Positions 13,578 to 24,995 of a stretch of 64,000 nucleotides of DNA are shown in pieces. Below the pieces are notes generated by a model. That model was not told the DNA's origin, ran no database searches, and worked only from the letters and a program-made list of their open reading frames with translations. Made by a program: the position numbers and the translations under genes. Location: the NCBI RefSeq assembly GCF_008327825.1, contig NZ_AP019827.1:806001-870000 (forward strand), read 5' to 3'. The DNA is from Leptotrichia shahii (lineage in GTDB: Bacteria > Fusobacteriota > Fusobacteriia > Fusobacteriales > Leptotrichiaceae). Numbering within the stretch: the stretch's first letter is position 1; each line of letters starts with the position of its first letter.

Positions 13578-14849
13578 ATGGAAAAGAATAATATTATTCT
13601 AAAAAATGGAATTGATGTTTTTGGAAATAAAATTGAAATTTTGATAAATAATGATATTATTAAAAAAATTTCTGAAAATATTGATGAGAATAAATTTGAA
13701 AATAGTGAAAACTTAAAAATTATTGATGTTGGTAAAAAATTGATAATGCCAGGAATTATTGATGTACATACACATATGAGAGAGCCTGGAGTTACATATA
13801 AGGAGGACTTTGCAACAGGTTCACGTGCATGTGCCAAAGCTGGGGTTACGACTTTTTATGATATGCCAAATACAATTCCTACGACTACAACGTTGGGAAA
13901 TTTAATGGAAAAGAAAAAATTGGCAAGTGAAAAATCAATTGTAAATTTTGGACTTCATTTTGGTGGAAGTAAAAATGACAATATTGAAGAAATAAAAAAA
14001 GTTTTGAAAAATAGGGAAGTCAATACAGTAAAGATTTTTATGAATGTGTCAACTGGAGAAATGCTTATTGAAGATGATGAAATTTTGGCAAAAGTGTTTG
14101 AAAACTCTAAATTGGTACTGGTTCATGCTGAAAATGAAATGATTGATAAAGCAATAGAATTAAATAAAAATTATGGAAGTGGGCTTTATGTGTGTCATAT
14201 TCCATCGGCAGAAGAAATGAAAAAAGTTATAGATGCAAAGAAAAATAGCAAAGTTAATACAAAAGAGCATCCAGTTTATGCTGAAGTTACACCCCATCAT
14301 TTATTTTTAAATACTGAAATTCGTGAAAGTACTGAAAGAAATAAAATGCTTTTGAGAATGAAGCCTGAATTGAGGGAAAAATCTGACAATGAATTTTTGT
14401 GGGAAGCGATAAATCGTGGAGAAGTTGATACAATTGGAACAGATCATGCACCACATTTGATAGGTGAAAAGTTAGAAAAAATTACATTTGGAATGCCAGG
14501 AGTAGAAACTTCGCTTGCACTTATGATAAATGCCTATAATGAAGGTAAAATATCGCTGGAAATGATTCAGAAACTGATGTGTGAAAATCCTGCAAGAATA
14601 ATGAAAATTGAAAAAAGAGGAAAACTGCAGGAAGGATATTTCGCAGATATAATTGTTGTTGATCTTAAAAAAGAATGGACTGTTGGAGTAGATGACACTA
14701 TTGAGTCAAAATGTGGATGGACACCTTATGAGAACTGGAAATTAAAAGGTAAAAACACAATGACAATTGTAAATGGTAAAATTGTTTACGAAAATAGAAA
14801 GATTAACGAAAATGTAAAAAGTGGAAAAGAAGTTAAATTTTATGATTAA
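13578..14849 (+). CDS. pyrC: Dihydroorotase
   Basis: This 423-residue amidohydrolase interconverts carbamoyl-aspartate and dihydroorotate in UMP synthesis. Visible motifs are the metal-binding DVHTHMREPG (residues about 62-71), DMPNTIPTTTT, the lysine region TVKIFMNVSTGEM, VHAENE, EVTPHHLFL and the catalytic GTDHAPH. Length fits the class I family. GGGAG lies before the ATG. The pyrE gene follows after 220 bases, supporting the pyrimidine role. Confidence 0.92.
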   Translation: MEKNNIILKNGIDVFGNKIEILINNDIIKKISENIDENKFENSENLKIIDVGKKLIMPGIIDVHTHMREPGVTYKEDFATGSRACAKAGVTTFYDMPNTIPTTTTLGNLMEKKKLASEKSIVNFGLHFGGSKNDNIEEIKKVLKNREVNTVKIFMNVSTGEMLIEDDEILAKVFENSKLVLVHAENEMIDKAIELNKNYGSGLYVCHIPSAEEMKKVIDAKKNSKVNTKEHPVYAEVTPHHLFLNTEIRESTERNKMLLRMKPELREKSDNEFLWEAINRGEVDTIGTDHAPHLIGEKLEKITFGMPGVETSLALMINAYNEGKISLEMIQKLMCENPARIMKIEKRGKLQEGYFADIIVVDLKKEWTVGVDDTIESKCGWTPYENWKLKGKNTMTIVNGKIVYENRKINENVKSGKEVKFYD

Positions 14850-14947
14850 TATTGTTTTTCATTTATACAGAGGTCTAAAAAATAAAAGAAATTATTTAAT
14901 TAATACTAAATTTTGTTTAAAAAACAAAAATTATATTTTATATTATT

Positions 14948-14995
14948 TGATAACAGGGAGTCTTAACTCCTTGCAGAGAAATTTATAACTAATTC
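14948..14995. repeat. Degenerate partial copy of the dispersed palindromic element
   Basis: TTGATAACAGGGAGTCTTAA resembles the left end and centre of copies A-C, with GGAGT/ACTCC as the stem and ATAACT as a possible right remnant. It is truncated and only weakly supported. Confidence 0.35.
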
Positions 14996-15072
14996 GCTAT
15001 TTAAAACAAAAAGTAGTATAAGATATATATAACATAAATAAAAAAATCAAAATTTGAAAGGAACTAAGGAAA

Positions 15073-15699
15073 ATGGCTAATTTAACATTGGAAGAAAAAG
15101 TGGCAAAGGCATTATTTGATGTAAAGGCGGTAAAAATTAATGTAGGAGAACCATTTACATTTGCATCTGGGATAAAAAGTCCTATTTACTGTGATAACCG
15201 TTATGTTTTAGGTTTTTCAGATGAAAGAGATACGATTGTAGAATCATTTGTTGAAAGAATCAACAAGGATGTTGATGTAATCGTGGGAGTAGCAACAGCG
15301 GGAATCCCTTGGGCTGCATTTATTGCCGACAGAATGAAAAAGCCGCTTGCTTATGTGAGAAACAAGCCAAAAGATCACGGTGCGGGGAAACAAATCGAAG
15401 GGGCTGAAGTTAAAGGTAAAAAAGTCGTTGTAATCGAAGATTTAATTACAACTGGAAAAAGCAGCCTTGTAGCAGTAGATGTGCTTCAAAAGGAAGAAGT
15501 GAAAGAATTGGAAGTAAAATCAATTTTTTCTTATGGATTTGACAGTGCAAAGGAAAATTATGAAAAATATAACTGCAAATTCAGTTCACTTTCAAATTTT
15601 GATGTTTTAATAAAATTATTGGCTCAAACTGATTATTTAACACAAGATGAAGCTAAGATTGCTTTAGAATGGAGTAAAAATCCTGAAAATTGGAGATAA
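15073..15699 (+). CDS. pyrE: Orotate phosphoribosyltransferase
   Basis: This 208-residue enzyme joins orotate to PRPP to give OMP. It has FASGIKSPIYCDNR near the start and the PRPP-binding motif VVVIEDLITTGKSS at about residues 116-129. AAGGAACTAAGGA precedes the ATG. It lies downstream of pyrC in the same direction. Confidence 0.93.
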   Translation: MANLTLEEKVAKALFDVKAVKINVGEPFTFASGIKSPIYCDNRYVLGFSDERDTIVESFVERINKDVDVIVGVATAGIPWAAFIADRMKKPLAYVRNKPKDHGAGKQIEGAEVKGKKVVVIEDLITTGKSSLVAVDVLQKEEVKELEVKSIFSYGFDSAKENYEKYNCKFSSLSNFDVLIKLLAQTDYLTQDEAKIALEWSKNPENWR

Positions 15700-15949
15700 T
15701 TTCTATTTTTTGAATAGGTTTTAATATTAGGGTAATTAATTTTTAAATATAAGTGTAAAAAATTATTGCCCTTGTTTTATTATAAACTTTGATCAATTGG
15801 GCATACGAAGTATGTGAAAACATGAAAACTTTTTTAGGTAGCAAGCTCAAGTAACAACAGCTTGAATGAAGGCTAAATAATTGTGATAAGCTCTCTCTTT
15901 GAAAAGTGGTCTTAACTTGTGGAAATAGCATGAATATTGGAATAAAGAC
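15700..15949. other. Intergenic region with unexplained hairpins
   Basis: There is no open gene. Between about 15790 and 15905 the base composition is less AT-rich than the flanks. There are two clear hairpins: CATAC-GAA-GTATG, and CAAGCT-N11-AGCTTG near 15842-15864. It reads like a transcribed structured RNA or the 3' remnant of a mobile element (IS605-type ends look similar), but I cannot assign it. The rest is AT-rich filler. Confidence 0.35.
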
Positions 15950-15978
15950 TTGACAATAGCTAAAAAAATTGGTAACAT
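15950..15978 (+). promoter_or_regulatory. Probable promoter of the V-type ATPase operon
   Basis: TTGACA (15950-15955), 17 bases, TAACAT (15973-15978). It is followed by an inverted repeat ACTAATCA...TGATTAGT in the leader and by GGAGG just before the first gene at 16072. Confidence 0.65.
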
Positions 15979-16071
15979 AATAATATGGTGACTAATCAGT
16001 CAATTAAAAAAATTCTACTTAGTTGGACATTTATGATTAGTTAAAAAATAATTTGTGAAGGAGGTTATATC

Positions 16072-16383
16072 TTGGCAAAAGAAGTTTTGGAAAAGATTAA
16101 AAATGCTGAAGTAGAGTCAGAACAAATTATTGCTGATGCAAATGAAAAAGCGAAGAGTATTCTGAAAAATATTGATCAGAAGATAAAAGATGATGGCGAT
16201 AGAATAATTTCTGAAGCTAAAATTGAAGCACAAAATCTGGAAAAACATTCAATAGAAGAAGCTGAAAAAAAAGTAAACTCTCTTTTAAGCAGTGAAGAAG
16301 AGAATATTAACAGTATTCTGAATATTGATGAGCAAAAAATAGATGAAGTTGTCAATTTATTGGCAGAGAGGATTGTGAAATAA
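16072..16383 (+). CDS. ntpF: V-type ATPase subunit F (G/H-type peripheral stalk)
   Basis: TTG start at 16072, with GAAGGAGG six to eight bases upstream. The 103-residue product is one long coiled coil (EKIKNAEVESEQIIADANEK onward), as in the small stalk subunit that pairs with subunit E. It is the first gene of the order F-I-K-E-C-G-A-B-D. Its TAA overlaps the ATG of the next gene. Confidence 0.82.
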   Translation: MAKEVLEKIKNAEVESEQIIADANEKAKSILKNIDQKIKDDGDRIISEAKIEAQNLEKHSIEEAEKKVNSLLSSEEENINSILNIDEQKIDEVVNLLAERIVK

Positions 16384-18356
16384 TGGCAATAGTTAAAATG
16401 AGCAAATTTGAATTGGTTGTTTTCGCAGAACAAAGAGCTAAAATATTAAAGGCACTTCAGAAATTTAGAGAAGTAAATTTTGTAGACATTAAGTTACGTG
16501 ATGAAAATGGAGAAATAGATAAGGATGCAGTTGAAGGTGTCGCAAAATATGTAAACAATGAAGAATTGACACATATTGATGAAAGACTTTATCAGTTGAG
16601 CAGCGCAATTTCTCTTATTAAAAAATACGATGAAAGAAAAACACGTTTAAGAGATATTATTCATGGGAATGAAAATTATACTTTTGATACATTGTCTAAA
16701 AAAGTGCTGACTTATGACTGGAAAAAAATTACTTCAGAATTAAATTCAATTGGAGTGCAATATTCACAAATAAAATCTGAAATTTCTAAAAAATATACAC
16801 GATATGATGAGATTGATTTGTGGGAACGACTAGATGTAAATCCTATGGAATTAAAAAAATTGAAAAAGGTAAATACATTTCTTGGAACGATACCGTCAAA
16901 ATTAAAAGGTGATTTTATTGAGGGTATTTCTAAACTTGATAAGACTTATTATGAAGAACTTAAAATAGTAAAAGATGAAGTTTATTATCTTGTAATTTCA
17001 AGTATAGATGAAAGTGAAAAGGAAAAATTATCCGAAGTTTTTAGAAATAGCAGTTTTACTGTAGAAAATCTTGATATTGATGCAGTTCCGCAGGATTACA
17101 AAAATGAATTGCAAAAAGAAATAGGTGAACTTAAAAAACAAAAACGTAAATTAAAAGCTCAAATTAAGACTTATAGTGAAGATTTGACTGATTTGCAGGC
17201 AGTTTATGAATATATGCAAAATAAAAAGCTGCGTATTGTAGAATCAGAAAAGTTAGCACAAACTAAAAATACAGTTTTGATTAAAGGATGGATTCCTACG
17301 GAAAAAGTTCAGGAATTTGAAAAAGTTGTAAAAAATGAAGCTGGAAGCAGTTATTATTTAACGCTTGAAGAAGCAAGAAAAGATGATGAAACAGTGCCAA
17401 TAAAATTGAAAAATGGAAAAATTTCTAGTTCATTTGAAAATTTAACGGGAATGTATGCTTATCCTAGATATAATGAAATTGATCCAACACCACTGTTTAC
17501 GCCATTTTATATCTTGTTTTTTGGAATGATGGGAGCAGATGTAGGATATGGGCTTGTTTTACTGCTTGCAACAATGTTTGTCTTAAAAGTGGTAAACTTA
17601 AGTTCACAAATGAGAAAATCAGTTAAATTTTTCTTTTATTTGAGTTTTTCAGTTATTTTCTGGGGAATTTTATACGGCTCATATTTTGGGGCGGAAATAC
17701 CTGGAATGTGGCGACTTATAAATCCATCAAAAGAATATAATACTTTATTAATTGGTTCGATTGTATTTGGAGTAGTTCATATATTTATTGGATTGGCAAT
17801 AAAGGCGTATATGCTTATTAGAGATGGCAAGGCATTGGATGCTGTTTATGATGTATTATTCTGGTATATGGCACTTATGGGTGGAATGGCTTATTTAGTA
17901 TTTAAAATGAAAAATTTATCGCCTGCTGTAACAAGTGTGTCAATGTGGATTATGATTGTTGGAATGGTTGGAATCGTACTTACTGGTGGACGTGATGCTA
18001 AGGGAGTTGGAGCAAAACTTGGAGGAGGGCTTTACAGCCTTTATGGAATCTCAAGCTATGTTGGAGATTTTGTGTCTTATTCAAGACTTATGGCTTTGGG
18101 ACTTTCTGGTGGATTTATTGCGTCAGCTATAAATATGATTGCTGGAATGATTAGCGGAAGCTGGGTTGGAATGATATTTATACCAGTAATATTAATAGGT
18201 GGACATTTTTTTAATATGTTCTTATCTTTCCTTGGAGCTTACGTTCATACTTCAAGACTTATGTATGTTGAATATTTTGGTAAATTTTATGAAGGTGGAG
18301 GAAAGCCATTTAAAGATTTTAGAACAGAAAACAAGTATATAAATCTTGATGATTAA
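16383..18356 (+). CDS. ntpI: V-type ATPase subunit I (membrane stator, a-type)
   Basis: The 657-residue product has a cytosolic N-terminal half with coiled coils (KKQKRKLKAQIKTYSEDLTD). The C-terminal half has about seven to eight hydrophobic helices from residue 365 (PTPLFTPFYILFFGMMGADV). Near the end, SYSRLMALGLSGGFIASAIN contains the conserved arginine expected to face the ion-binding carboxylate of the K ring. It forms the half-channels for ion passage. Confidence 0.92.
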   Translation: MAIVKMSKFELVVFAEQRAKILKALQKFREVNFVDIKLRDENGEIDKDAVEGVAKYVNNEELTHIDERLYQLSSAISLIKKYDERKTRLRDIIHGNENYTFDTLSKKVLTYDWKKITSELNSIGVQYSQIKSEISKKYTRYDEIDLWERLDVNPMELKKLKKVNTFLGTIPSKLKGDFIEGISKLDKTYYEELKIVKDEVYYLVISSIDESEKEKLSEVFRNSSFTVENLDIDAVPQDYKNELQKEIGELKKQKRKLKAQIKTYSEDLTDLQAVYEYMQNKKLRIVESEKLAQTKNTVLIKGWIPTEKVQEFEKVVKNEAGSSYYLTLEEARKDDETVPIKLKNGKISSSFENLTGMYAYPRYNEIDPTPLFTPFYILFFGMMGADVGYGLVLLLATMFVLKVVNLSSQMRKSVKFFFYLSFSVIFWGILYGSYFGAEIPGMWRLINPSKEYNTLLIGSIVFGVVHIFIGLAIKAYMLIRDGKALDAVYDVLFWYMALMGGMAYLVFKMKNLSPAVTSVSMWIMIVGMVGIVLTGGRDAKGVGAKLGGGLYSLYGISSYVGDFVSYSRLMALGLSGGFIASAINMIAGMISGSWVGMIFIPVILIGGHFFNMFLSFLGAYVHTSRLMYVEYFGKFYEGGGKPFKDFRTENKYINLDD

Positions 18357-18368
18357 TGTGTTTTATAA

Positions 18369-18896
<528 letters not shown>

Positions 18897-18959
18897 TTTT
18901 ATTTTATAAAAGAAATAAAAAGAATTAAATATGGCATAAAAAGCAAAGAAGGAGTAAAT

Positions 18960-19509
18960 ATGTCTAATTTAGATAATTTAACATCAAAAATATTAGCTGA
19001 TGCTAAAGCACAGGCAGACAAAATTGTAAAAGATGCACAAGAAAAGGCACAACATAAATATGATCTTGAAATAAAAAAAATTAATGCAAAAAAAGAAACT
19101 GTTCTTGAAAATGCGAGAAGAGATCGTGAACTTCTTTCTGAAAGAATTAAGTCAAGTGCTAATTTAAAGGCTAGAAACAAAAAGCTAGAAGCAAAGCAGG
19201 CAGTAATTGATAAAGTTATAGATAAACTGAAAACAAAACTTGTTAATATGGATAAAAAAATATATTAATTATTTGAATCAAAATATTGATAAGAATACCA
19301 TAACTGGTAAAGAGCTAATTGTAAAAAAAGAATTTGCAGAAAAAGTTAAAAAGGAATTTTCAGGTGCAAAAGTAAAGAAAAATGAATTTGTAACTTCAGG
19401 ATTTATCATTGAAGAAAATGGAATCCAAGAAAATTATACTTTTGAAGTGAAATTGGACTTTATGAGGGATGAACTGGAAGTTGAAATTTCAAAACTTTTA
19501 TTTTCATAA
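18960..19509 (+). CDS. ntpE: V-type ATPase subunit E, interrupted by a one-base frameshift
   Basis: Residues 1-102 are read in one frame and end at a TAA at 19266-19268. The rest of the subunit (KYINYLNQNIDKNTITGKEL to SKLLFS) continues in the next frame to 19509. The change of frame lies at seven A (19254-19260). With six A the frame reads DKKYINYLNQ without a break and gives about 182 residues, near the usual length. The N-terminus is a coiled coil that pairs with subunit F; the C-terminus is the head-binding domain. Because the rest of the operon is intact, a sequencing error, slippage, or a recent mutation are the options. Confidence 0.8.
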
Positions 19510-19810
19510 TAGGTTTATTTGGTAACTAAAAAGTTGAATAACAAAAAATTAATATTTTTGTTACAAATAAAGTTTATTTTTTTGATTTGATAAATCATAT
19601 TTTTATTATAAATTAAAATATAGATCTAATATAAAAATGAATTGAGAGTTAATTGTAAAAGTAAGAAATAAAAAGCTGAAAAATAATAATATTTAAAATA
19701 ATAAGAAAAATTTCATTTGTAAAAAAAATAAAAAAATTAAATGTTATATCAGTAAAAATTATAGACTTTATACATGCGACTAAAAAATGAATCAGTAAAG
19801 GGAGAAAAAA
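19510..19810. other. AT-rich gap inside the V-ATPase operon
   Basis: This 300-base gap holds no gene. One hairpin, AACAAAAA-TTAATA-TTTTTGTT near 19540-19562, could slow or stop transcription. GGGAG precedes the next ATG. Nothing else stands out. Confidence 0.4.
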
Positions 19811-20809
19811 ATGGATAGAATGGATTACGGACAGAGTGTCGTAACTATTAGGGTACTGGAAAAGAGGCTTTTAACTAGAAATAGGCTGGAAAGAATGATA
19901 GAAGCCGAAACTCCCGAAGAAGTGCTAAAATTATTGGGAGAAACAGAATATTCTCAAGATATGGCTGATATTCATGGTAGTCAAGATTATGAAACAATAC
20001 TTAAAAGAGAAACAGAGCGAGTATTTTCGATTGTAAGAAAAATGGTTAAGAATACAGCAATTGTTGATATTTTATCGCTTAAATATGATTATCATAATTT
20101 AAAGGTATTATTAAAAAGTAAAATAACAGGAAAAGATTTTTCGCATTTGCTTATGCAAGCTGGAACAATTGATGCTGGAAAATTTAAAACAAAATTTGAG
20201 CTGCAAAGTAATGATTTGCCAAAGGAAATAATAGAGGCAATTATTGAAGTCCAAAAAGATTTTGAAGAAAATCATAATCCGCAAAGAATTGATATACTTG
20301 TAGATAAGCATTATTTTAGAAATTTATCACGTTTGGCAAAAGAAATTGATGTAAAAGTTATTACTGATTATGTTGAAGGATTGATTGACTTTCAAAATAT
20401 GATAACTCTACTTAGAGTTCAAAAACAGAATCGTGATGCGAGATTTTTGGAAACTGTTATTTTTGATGGTGGAACAATTTCAAAAAATAAAATTGTTTCC
20501 TCAATGAATGATAATATAGATACTATTTTGAATAAGTTCAAAAAAGAAAAATTGGGAGTGTATCTGGCAAAAGGACTAGAAATATTTAGTGAAACAAAAA
20601 GATTATCGGAACTTGAGAAAATTTCTGATAATTATTTAATGGAATTAAATAAAGAATCAAAATATGTTGTATTTGGACCAGAGCCGTTATTTACATATTT
20701 AGTTGCAAAAGAGCGTGAAATTAATGCAGTCAGAATGATAATGGTAAGCAAGATAAACAACATAAGTTCGGATAAAATAAGAGAAAGGTTGCGTGAAACT
20801 TATGCATAA
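19811..20809 (+). CDS. ntpC: V-type ATPase subunit C (d-type, rotor-stalk connector)
   Basis: The 332-residue helical protein has the family start DYGQSVVTIRVLEKRLL and later KYDYHNLKVLLKSKITGKDF and EPLFTYLVAKEREINAVRMI. It joins the central stalk to the K ring. Its last codons overlap the start of the next gene. Confidence 0.9.
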   Translation: MDRMDYGQSVVTIRVLEKRLLTRNRLERMIEAETPEEVLKLLGETEYSQDMADIHGSQDYETILKRETERVFSIVRKMVKNTAIVDILSLKYDYHNLKVLLKSKITGKDFSHLLMQAGTIDAGKFKTKFELQSNDLPKEIIEAIIEVQKDFEENHNPQRIDILVDKHYFRNLSRLAKEIDVKVITDYVEGLIDFQNMITLLRVQKQNRDARFLETVIFDGGTISKNKIVSSMNDNIDTILNKFKKEKLGVYLAKGLEIFSETKRLSELEKISDNYLMELNKESKYVVFGPEPLFTYLVAKEREINAVRMIMVSKINNISSDKIRERLRETYA

Positions 20810-21110
20810 AATAGGTGTAGTTGGAGATAAAGATTCTATTTTATCATTTAAGGCATTGGGAATTGATGTGTATCCAGTTGTTACAAAAGAAGAAGCCAGA
20901 AGCACAATTGATGAAATGGCAAGTAATAATTATGGTATTATCTTTGTGACAGAGCAAATTGCAACTATGGTTGAAAGTACCATTGAAAGATACAACCGTG
21001 AAGTGCTTCCAGCTGTTATTTTGATTCCGAATAATCAAGGAAGTCTAGGGATTGGGCTTAAAAAGATAGATGAGTACGTTGAAAAAGCGATAGGATCTAA
21101 TATATTTTAG
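20802..21110 (+). CDS. ntpG: V-type ATPase subunit F-type central stalk (NtpG)
   Basis: The product starts [14 protein letters not shown], matching the N-terminus of E. hirae NtpG from its second residue. A GTG at 20793 is also possible because AAAGG lies closer to it. Motifs include [19 protein letters not shown] and [17 protein letters not shown]. It binds subunit D in the rotating stalk. It overlaps ntpC by eight bases. Confidence 0.9.
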   Translation: MHKIGVVGDKDSILSFKALGIDVYPVVTKEEARSTIDEMASNNYGIIFVTEQIATMVESTIERYNREVLPAVILIPNNQGSLGIGLKKIDEYVEKAIGSNIF

Positions 21111-21127
21111 CTGAAAGGAGAAATTCA

Positions 21128-22903
21128 TTGAAAACAGGAAAAATAATAAAAGTATCTGGACCTCTTGTTGTTGCAGAAGGTATGGAAAATGCCAATGTAT
21201 ATGATGTGGTAAGAGTTTCAGAGAAAAAATTGATAGGTGAAATTATTGAAATGAGAGGCGATCAGGCTTCTATCCAAGTATATGAAGAAACATCGGGAAT
21301 TGGACCAGGAGAAGAGGTTTTTACAACTGGAGAGCCTTTGAGTGTTGAATTGGGGCCTGGGCTTATTGAAGCGATGTTTGATGGAATTCAACGTCCATTA
21401 AAGGAATATCAAGAAATAGCAGGGGATTTTTTGGATAAGGGAGTAGAAGTTAAACCTTTAAACAGAAATAAAAAATGGGAATTTGAACCTGTTTTGTCTG
21501 CTGGGGCAACAGTTGAAACAGGAGATATTCTGGGGACTGTTCAGGAAACTTCTGTTGTAAATCATAAAATTATGGTTCCAGCAGGAATTAAAGGAACTTT
21601 GAAAACTATTAAAAGCGGAAGTTATACAGTAGTTGACACAATTGCAGTTATTGAAACTGAAAAAGGTGAATTGGCAGAAGTTCAAATGATGCAAAAATGG
21701 CCGGTAAGACGTGGAAGAAAATATAAGCAGAAATTAAATCCAGAAGCACCATTAATTACAGGACAAAGAGTAATTGATACATTTTTTCCTGTAACTAAAG
21801 GTGGAACTGCATGTGTACCAGGACCTTTTGGATCTGGAAAAACAGTTGTACAGCACCAAATGGCAAAATGGGCAGATGCAGAAATTATAGTTTATGTAGG
21901 ATGTGGAGAACGTGGAAACGAGATGACAGACGTTCTTATGGAATTTCCAGAAATAATAGATCCAAAAACTGGACAATCATTAATGAAGAGAACTGTACTT
22001 ATAGCAAATACTTCAAATATGCCAGTTGCAGCCAGAGAGGCTAGTATTTATACAGGAATTACAATTGCTGAATATTTTAGGGATATGGGATATTCGGTGG
22101 CAATAATGGCAGATTCTACTTCGAGATGGGCAGAAGCACTTAGGGAAATGTCTGGACGGCTTGAAGAAATGCCGGGAGATGAAGGATACCCAGCTTATTT
22201 GGGTTCAAGAGCCGCTGAATTTTATGAAAGGGCAGGAAAAGTAATTTGTCTTGGACAAGATGGAAGAGAAGGGGCATTGACAGTTATTGGAGCGGTTTCT
22301 CCTCCGGGTGGAGATATTTCAGAGCCAGTATCTCAGGCGACACTTCGTATTGTTAAGGTGTTCTGGGGATTAGATGCAAATTTGGCATATAGACGTCACT
22401 TTCCAGCAATTAACTGGTTAAATTCATATTCTTTGTATCAAGCGAAAGTTGATAACTGGATGAATCAGAACGTGGGGCCTGAATTTTCTAAAAACAGGGC
22501 TCGTGCAATGTCATTATTACAAGAGGAAAACAGCCTTCAGGAAATTGTTAGGCTAGTTGGTAAAGATACTTTGTCAGAAAAGGATCAGCTTAAACTGGAA
22601 ATTGCGAAATCAATAAGAGAAGATTACTTGCAGCAAAATGCGTTTATGGAGTCAGATACTTATACTTCACTTGAAAAACAGGATAAAATGCTTGATTTGG
22701 TATTGAAATTTTATGATGAAGGATTAAGAGGGCTTGAAAATGGAGCGTATTTAAGTGAAATTATCGCAATGCCTGTAAGAGAAAGAATTGCGAGAGCAAA
22801 ATATTTACCTGAAGCAGAATTAGGTAAAATTAAAGAAATAGCAAAAGAATTGGAAACAGGAATAGATGAACTTGTAAATAAAGGAGGTGTAGTAAATGCT
22901 TAA
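21128..22903 (+). CDS. ntpA: V-type ATPase catalytic subunit A
   Basis: TTG start at 21128 with AAAGGAG seven bases before. The 591-residue product has the P-loop [13 protein letters not shown] (about residue 233), the catalytic-site [31 protein letters not shown] and the arch [12 protein letters not shown]. It hydrolyses ATP in the A3B3 head. It overlaps ntpB by eight bases. Confidence 0.96.
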   Translation: MKTGKIIKVSGPLVVAEGMENANVYDVVRVSEKKLIGEIIEMRGDQASIQVYEETSGIGPGEEVFTTGEPLSVELGPGLIEAMFDGIQRPLKEYQEIAGDFLDKGVEVKPLNRNKKWEFEPVLSAGATVETGDILGTVQETSVVNHKIMVPAGIKGTLKTIKSGSYTVVDTIAVIETEKGELAEVQMMQKWPVRRGRKYKQKLNPEAPLITGQRVIDTFFPVTKGGTACVPGPFGSGKTVVQHQMAKWADAEIIVYVGCGERGNEMTDVLMEFPEIIDPKTGQSLMKRTVLIANTSNMPVAAREASIYTGITIAEYFRDMGYSVAIMADSTSRWAEALREMSGRLEEMPGDEGYPAYLGSRAAEFYERAGKVICLGQDGREGALTVIGAVSPPGGDISEPVSQATLRIVKVFWGLDANLAYRRHFPAINWLNSYSLYQAKVDNWMNQNVGPEFSKNRARAMSLLQEENSLQEIVRLVGKDTLSEKDQLKLEIAKSIREDYLQQNAFMESDTYTSLEKQDKMLDLVLKFYDEGLRGLENGAYLSEIIAMPVRERIARAKYLPEAELGKIKEIAKELETGIDELVNKGGVVNA

Positions 22904-24275
22904 GGAATATAAAACTATTAAGGAAGTTGTAGGACCATTGATGATGGTTGAAGGTGTTGAAGGTATCAAATATGAAGAGCTTGTTGAAATTGAAACTCAA
23001 AAGGGAGAGCTTCGTCGTGGACGTGTACTTGAAGTAAATGGAGATAAAGCTGTAGTGCAGTTATTTGAAAATTCAGCTGGAATTAACCTAAAAGATTCAA
23101 AAGTAAGATTCTTAGGTAGACCTTTATCACTTGGAGTGTCTGAGGATATGATTGGACGTGTATTTGATGGACTTGGACGTCCAAAAGATAGCGGACCAAA
23201 AATTATTCCTGAAAAGACATTGGATATTAACGGAACAGCTATAAATCCAGTTGCACGTGATTATCCATCAGAATTTATCCAAACAGGAGTTTCTGCGATT
23301 GATGGACTAAACACCCTTGTTCGGGGGCAAAAATTACCGATATTCTCTGGTTCAGGGCTTCCGCATGCAGAACTAGCACTTCAAATTGCAAGACAGGCAA
23401 AAGTATTGGGAACAGATTCAAAATTTGCGGTAGTATTTGGGGCAATAGGAATTACATTTGAAGAAGCTCAGACATTTACGGAAGACTTTATAAAGACAGG
23501 AGCGATAGATAGAGCGGTATTATTTATGAATTTGGCTAACGATCCAGCAATCGAGCGTCTGTCTACACCAAAAATGGCACTTACTTGTGCAGAATACCTG
23601 GCATTTGAAAAAGGGATGCACGTACTTGTAATTTTAACTGACTTGACTAACTATTGTGAAGCGTTACGTGAAGTATCAGCAGCAAGAAAGGAAGTTCCGG
23701 GAAGAAGAGGATATCCAGGATACTTGTATACCGATTTATCGACAATTTATGAAAGAGCAGGAAGAATTAAAGGGCGTGAAGGTTCAATTACGCAAATACC
23801 GATCCTAACAATGCCTGAAGATGATAAAACTCATCCAATTCCAGATTTGACTGGATATATTACAGAGGGACAAATAATTTTATCAAGAGATTTATATAAA
23901 CAAAATTTGATGCCTCCAATTGATGTTTTACCGTCACTTTCAAGATTGAAAGACAAAGGGATTGGAAAAGGAAAAACAAGAGAAGATCATGCGGATACGA
24001 TGAACCAATTATTTGCAGCTTATGCGACTGGTAAGGAAGCAAAGGAACTGGCTGTAATCTTAGGTGAATCCGCATTGTCTGAAACTGATAAGGCGTTTGT
24101 TAAGTTTACGACTGCATTTGAGGAACAATATGTGGCTCAAGGGTTTGACAATAACAGAACTATTGAAGACACTTTAAATTTAGGATGGGATTTACTAAAA
24201 ATATTACCAAGAACAGAGTTGAAAAGAATTAGAGATGAATATTTGGAAAAATATTTACCTGCAGGAGATGAATAG
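22896..24275 (+). CDS. ntpB: V-type ATPase subunit B
   Basis: This 459-residue non-catalytic nucleotide-fold subunit has [20 protein letters not shown] in place of a true P-loop, [17 protein letters not shown] and [20 protein letters not shown]. It alternates with A in the head, and the conserved arginine region is present. AGGAGG precedes the ATG. Confidence 0.95.
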   Translation: MLKEYKTIKEVVGPLMMVEGVEGIKYEELVEIETQKGELRRGRVLEVNGDKAVVQLFENSAGINLKDSKVRFLGRPLSLGVSEDMIGRVFDGLGRPKDSGPKIIPEKTLDINGTAINPVARDYPSEFIQTGVSAIDGLNTLVRGQKLPIFSGSGLPHAELALQIARQAKVLGTDSKFAVVFGAIGITFEEAQTFTEDFIKTGAIDRAVLFMNLANDPAIERLSTPKMALTCAEYLAFEKGMHVLVILTDLTNYCEALREVSAARKEVPGRRGYPGYLYTDLSTIYERAGRIKGREGSITQIPILTMPEDDKTHPIPDLTGYITEGQIILSRDLYKQNLMPPIDVLPSLSRLKDKGIGKGKTREDHADTMNQLFAAYATGKEAKELAVILGESALSETDKAFVKFTTAFEEQYVAQGFDNNRTIEDTLNLGWDLLKILPRTELKRIRDEYLEKYLPAGDE

Positions 24276-24278
24276 GCT

Positions 24279-24917
24279 ATGGCAAGATTAAATGTAAATC
24301 CTACAAGAATGGAGTTAAGCCGATTAAAAATACGTCTAAAAACTGCCAAAAGTGGGCATAAATTGTTAAAGGACAAACAAGACGAGCTTATGCGGCAATT
24401 TATTATTTTGGTAAAACAAAATAGAAAATTACGTGAAGAGGTAGAAGGGAAATTACAAGATTCATTTAAGGATTTTTTACTTGCAAGAGGTGTAATGTCT
24501 GATGAAATGTTGGAAAATGCCATTGCATATTCAGAAGATGAGCTTTCTGTAAATATAGAAACTAAAAATGTAATGAGTGTAATTGTGCCTAAAATGACTT
24601 TTAACAAGAATATGGAAAGTACAGAAGTTGCTTATCCTTATGGGTATGCACAAACATCTGCTGACTTGGATGATGCTGTTGATGGATTAAATCGTGTAAT
24701 GAAAGATTTGTTGGAACTGGCAGAAATTGAAAAGGCATGTCAGCTTATGGCAGATGAAGTGGAAAAAACAAGACGTCGTGTAAATGCACTGGAATATATG
24801 ACAATTCCACAGCTTGAAGAAACAATCCGTTATATCCAGATGAAACTTGACGAAAATGAAAGATCAAGTATCACAAGGCTTATGAAAGTTAAGGATATGA
24901 TGGCTGAAAAAGCATAA
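24279..24917 (+). CDS. ntpD: V-type ATPase subunit D (central rotor shaft)
   Basis: The 212-residue long coiled-coil protein begins [20 protein letters not shown] and has [17 protein letters not shown] and [20 protein letters not shown], all typical of the rotor shaft. It is the last gene of the operon and begins three bases after ntpB. Confidence 0.93.
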   Translation: MARLNVNPTRMELSRLKIRLKTAKSGHKLLKDKQDELMRQFIILVKQNRKLREEVEGKLQDSFKDFLLARGVMSDEMLENAIAYSEDELSVNIETKNVMSVIVPKMTFNKNMESTEVAYPYGYAQTSADLDDAVDGLNRVMKDLLELAEIEKACQLMADEVEKTRRRVNALEYMTIPQLEETIRYIQMKLDENERSSITRLMKVKDMMAEKA

Positions 24918-24953
24918 ATTTAATAATACTTATTTAAATAATAGATTTTTTAG

Positions 24954-24972
24954 CAAGGGGTTACGCCCCTTG
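24954..24972. repeat. Hairpin like the centre of the dispersed element, after ntpD
   Basis: CAAGGGG-TTACG-CCCCTTG is a perfect 7-bp stem, almost identical to the core of copy A (13448-13466). The terminal inverted repeats are not visible here. It lies 40 bases after the operon's stop and could help end transcription. Confidence 0.6.
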
Positions 24973-24995
24973 TTATATAATATTTCAAAAAAAAT

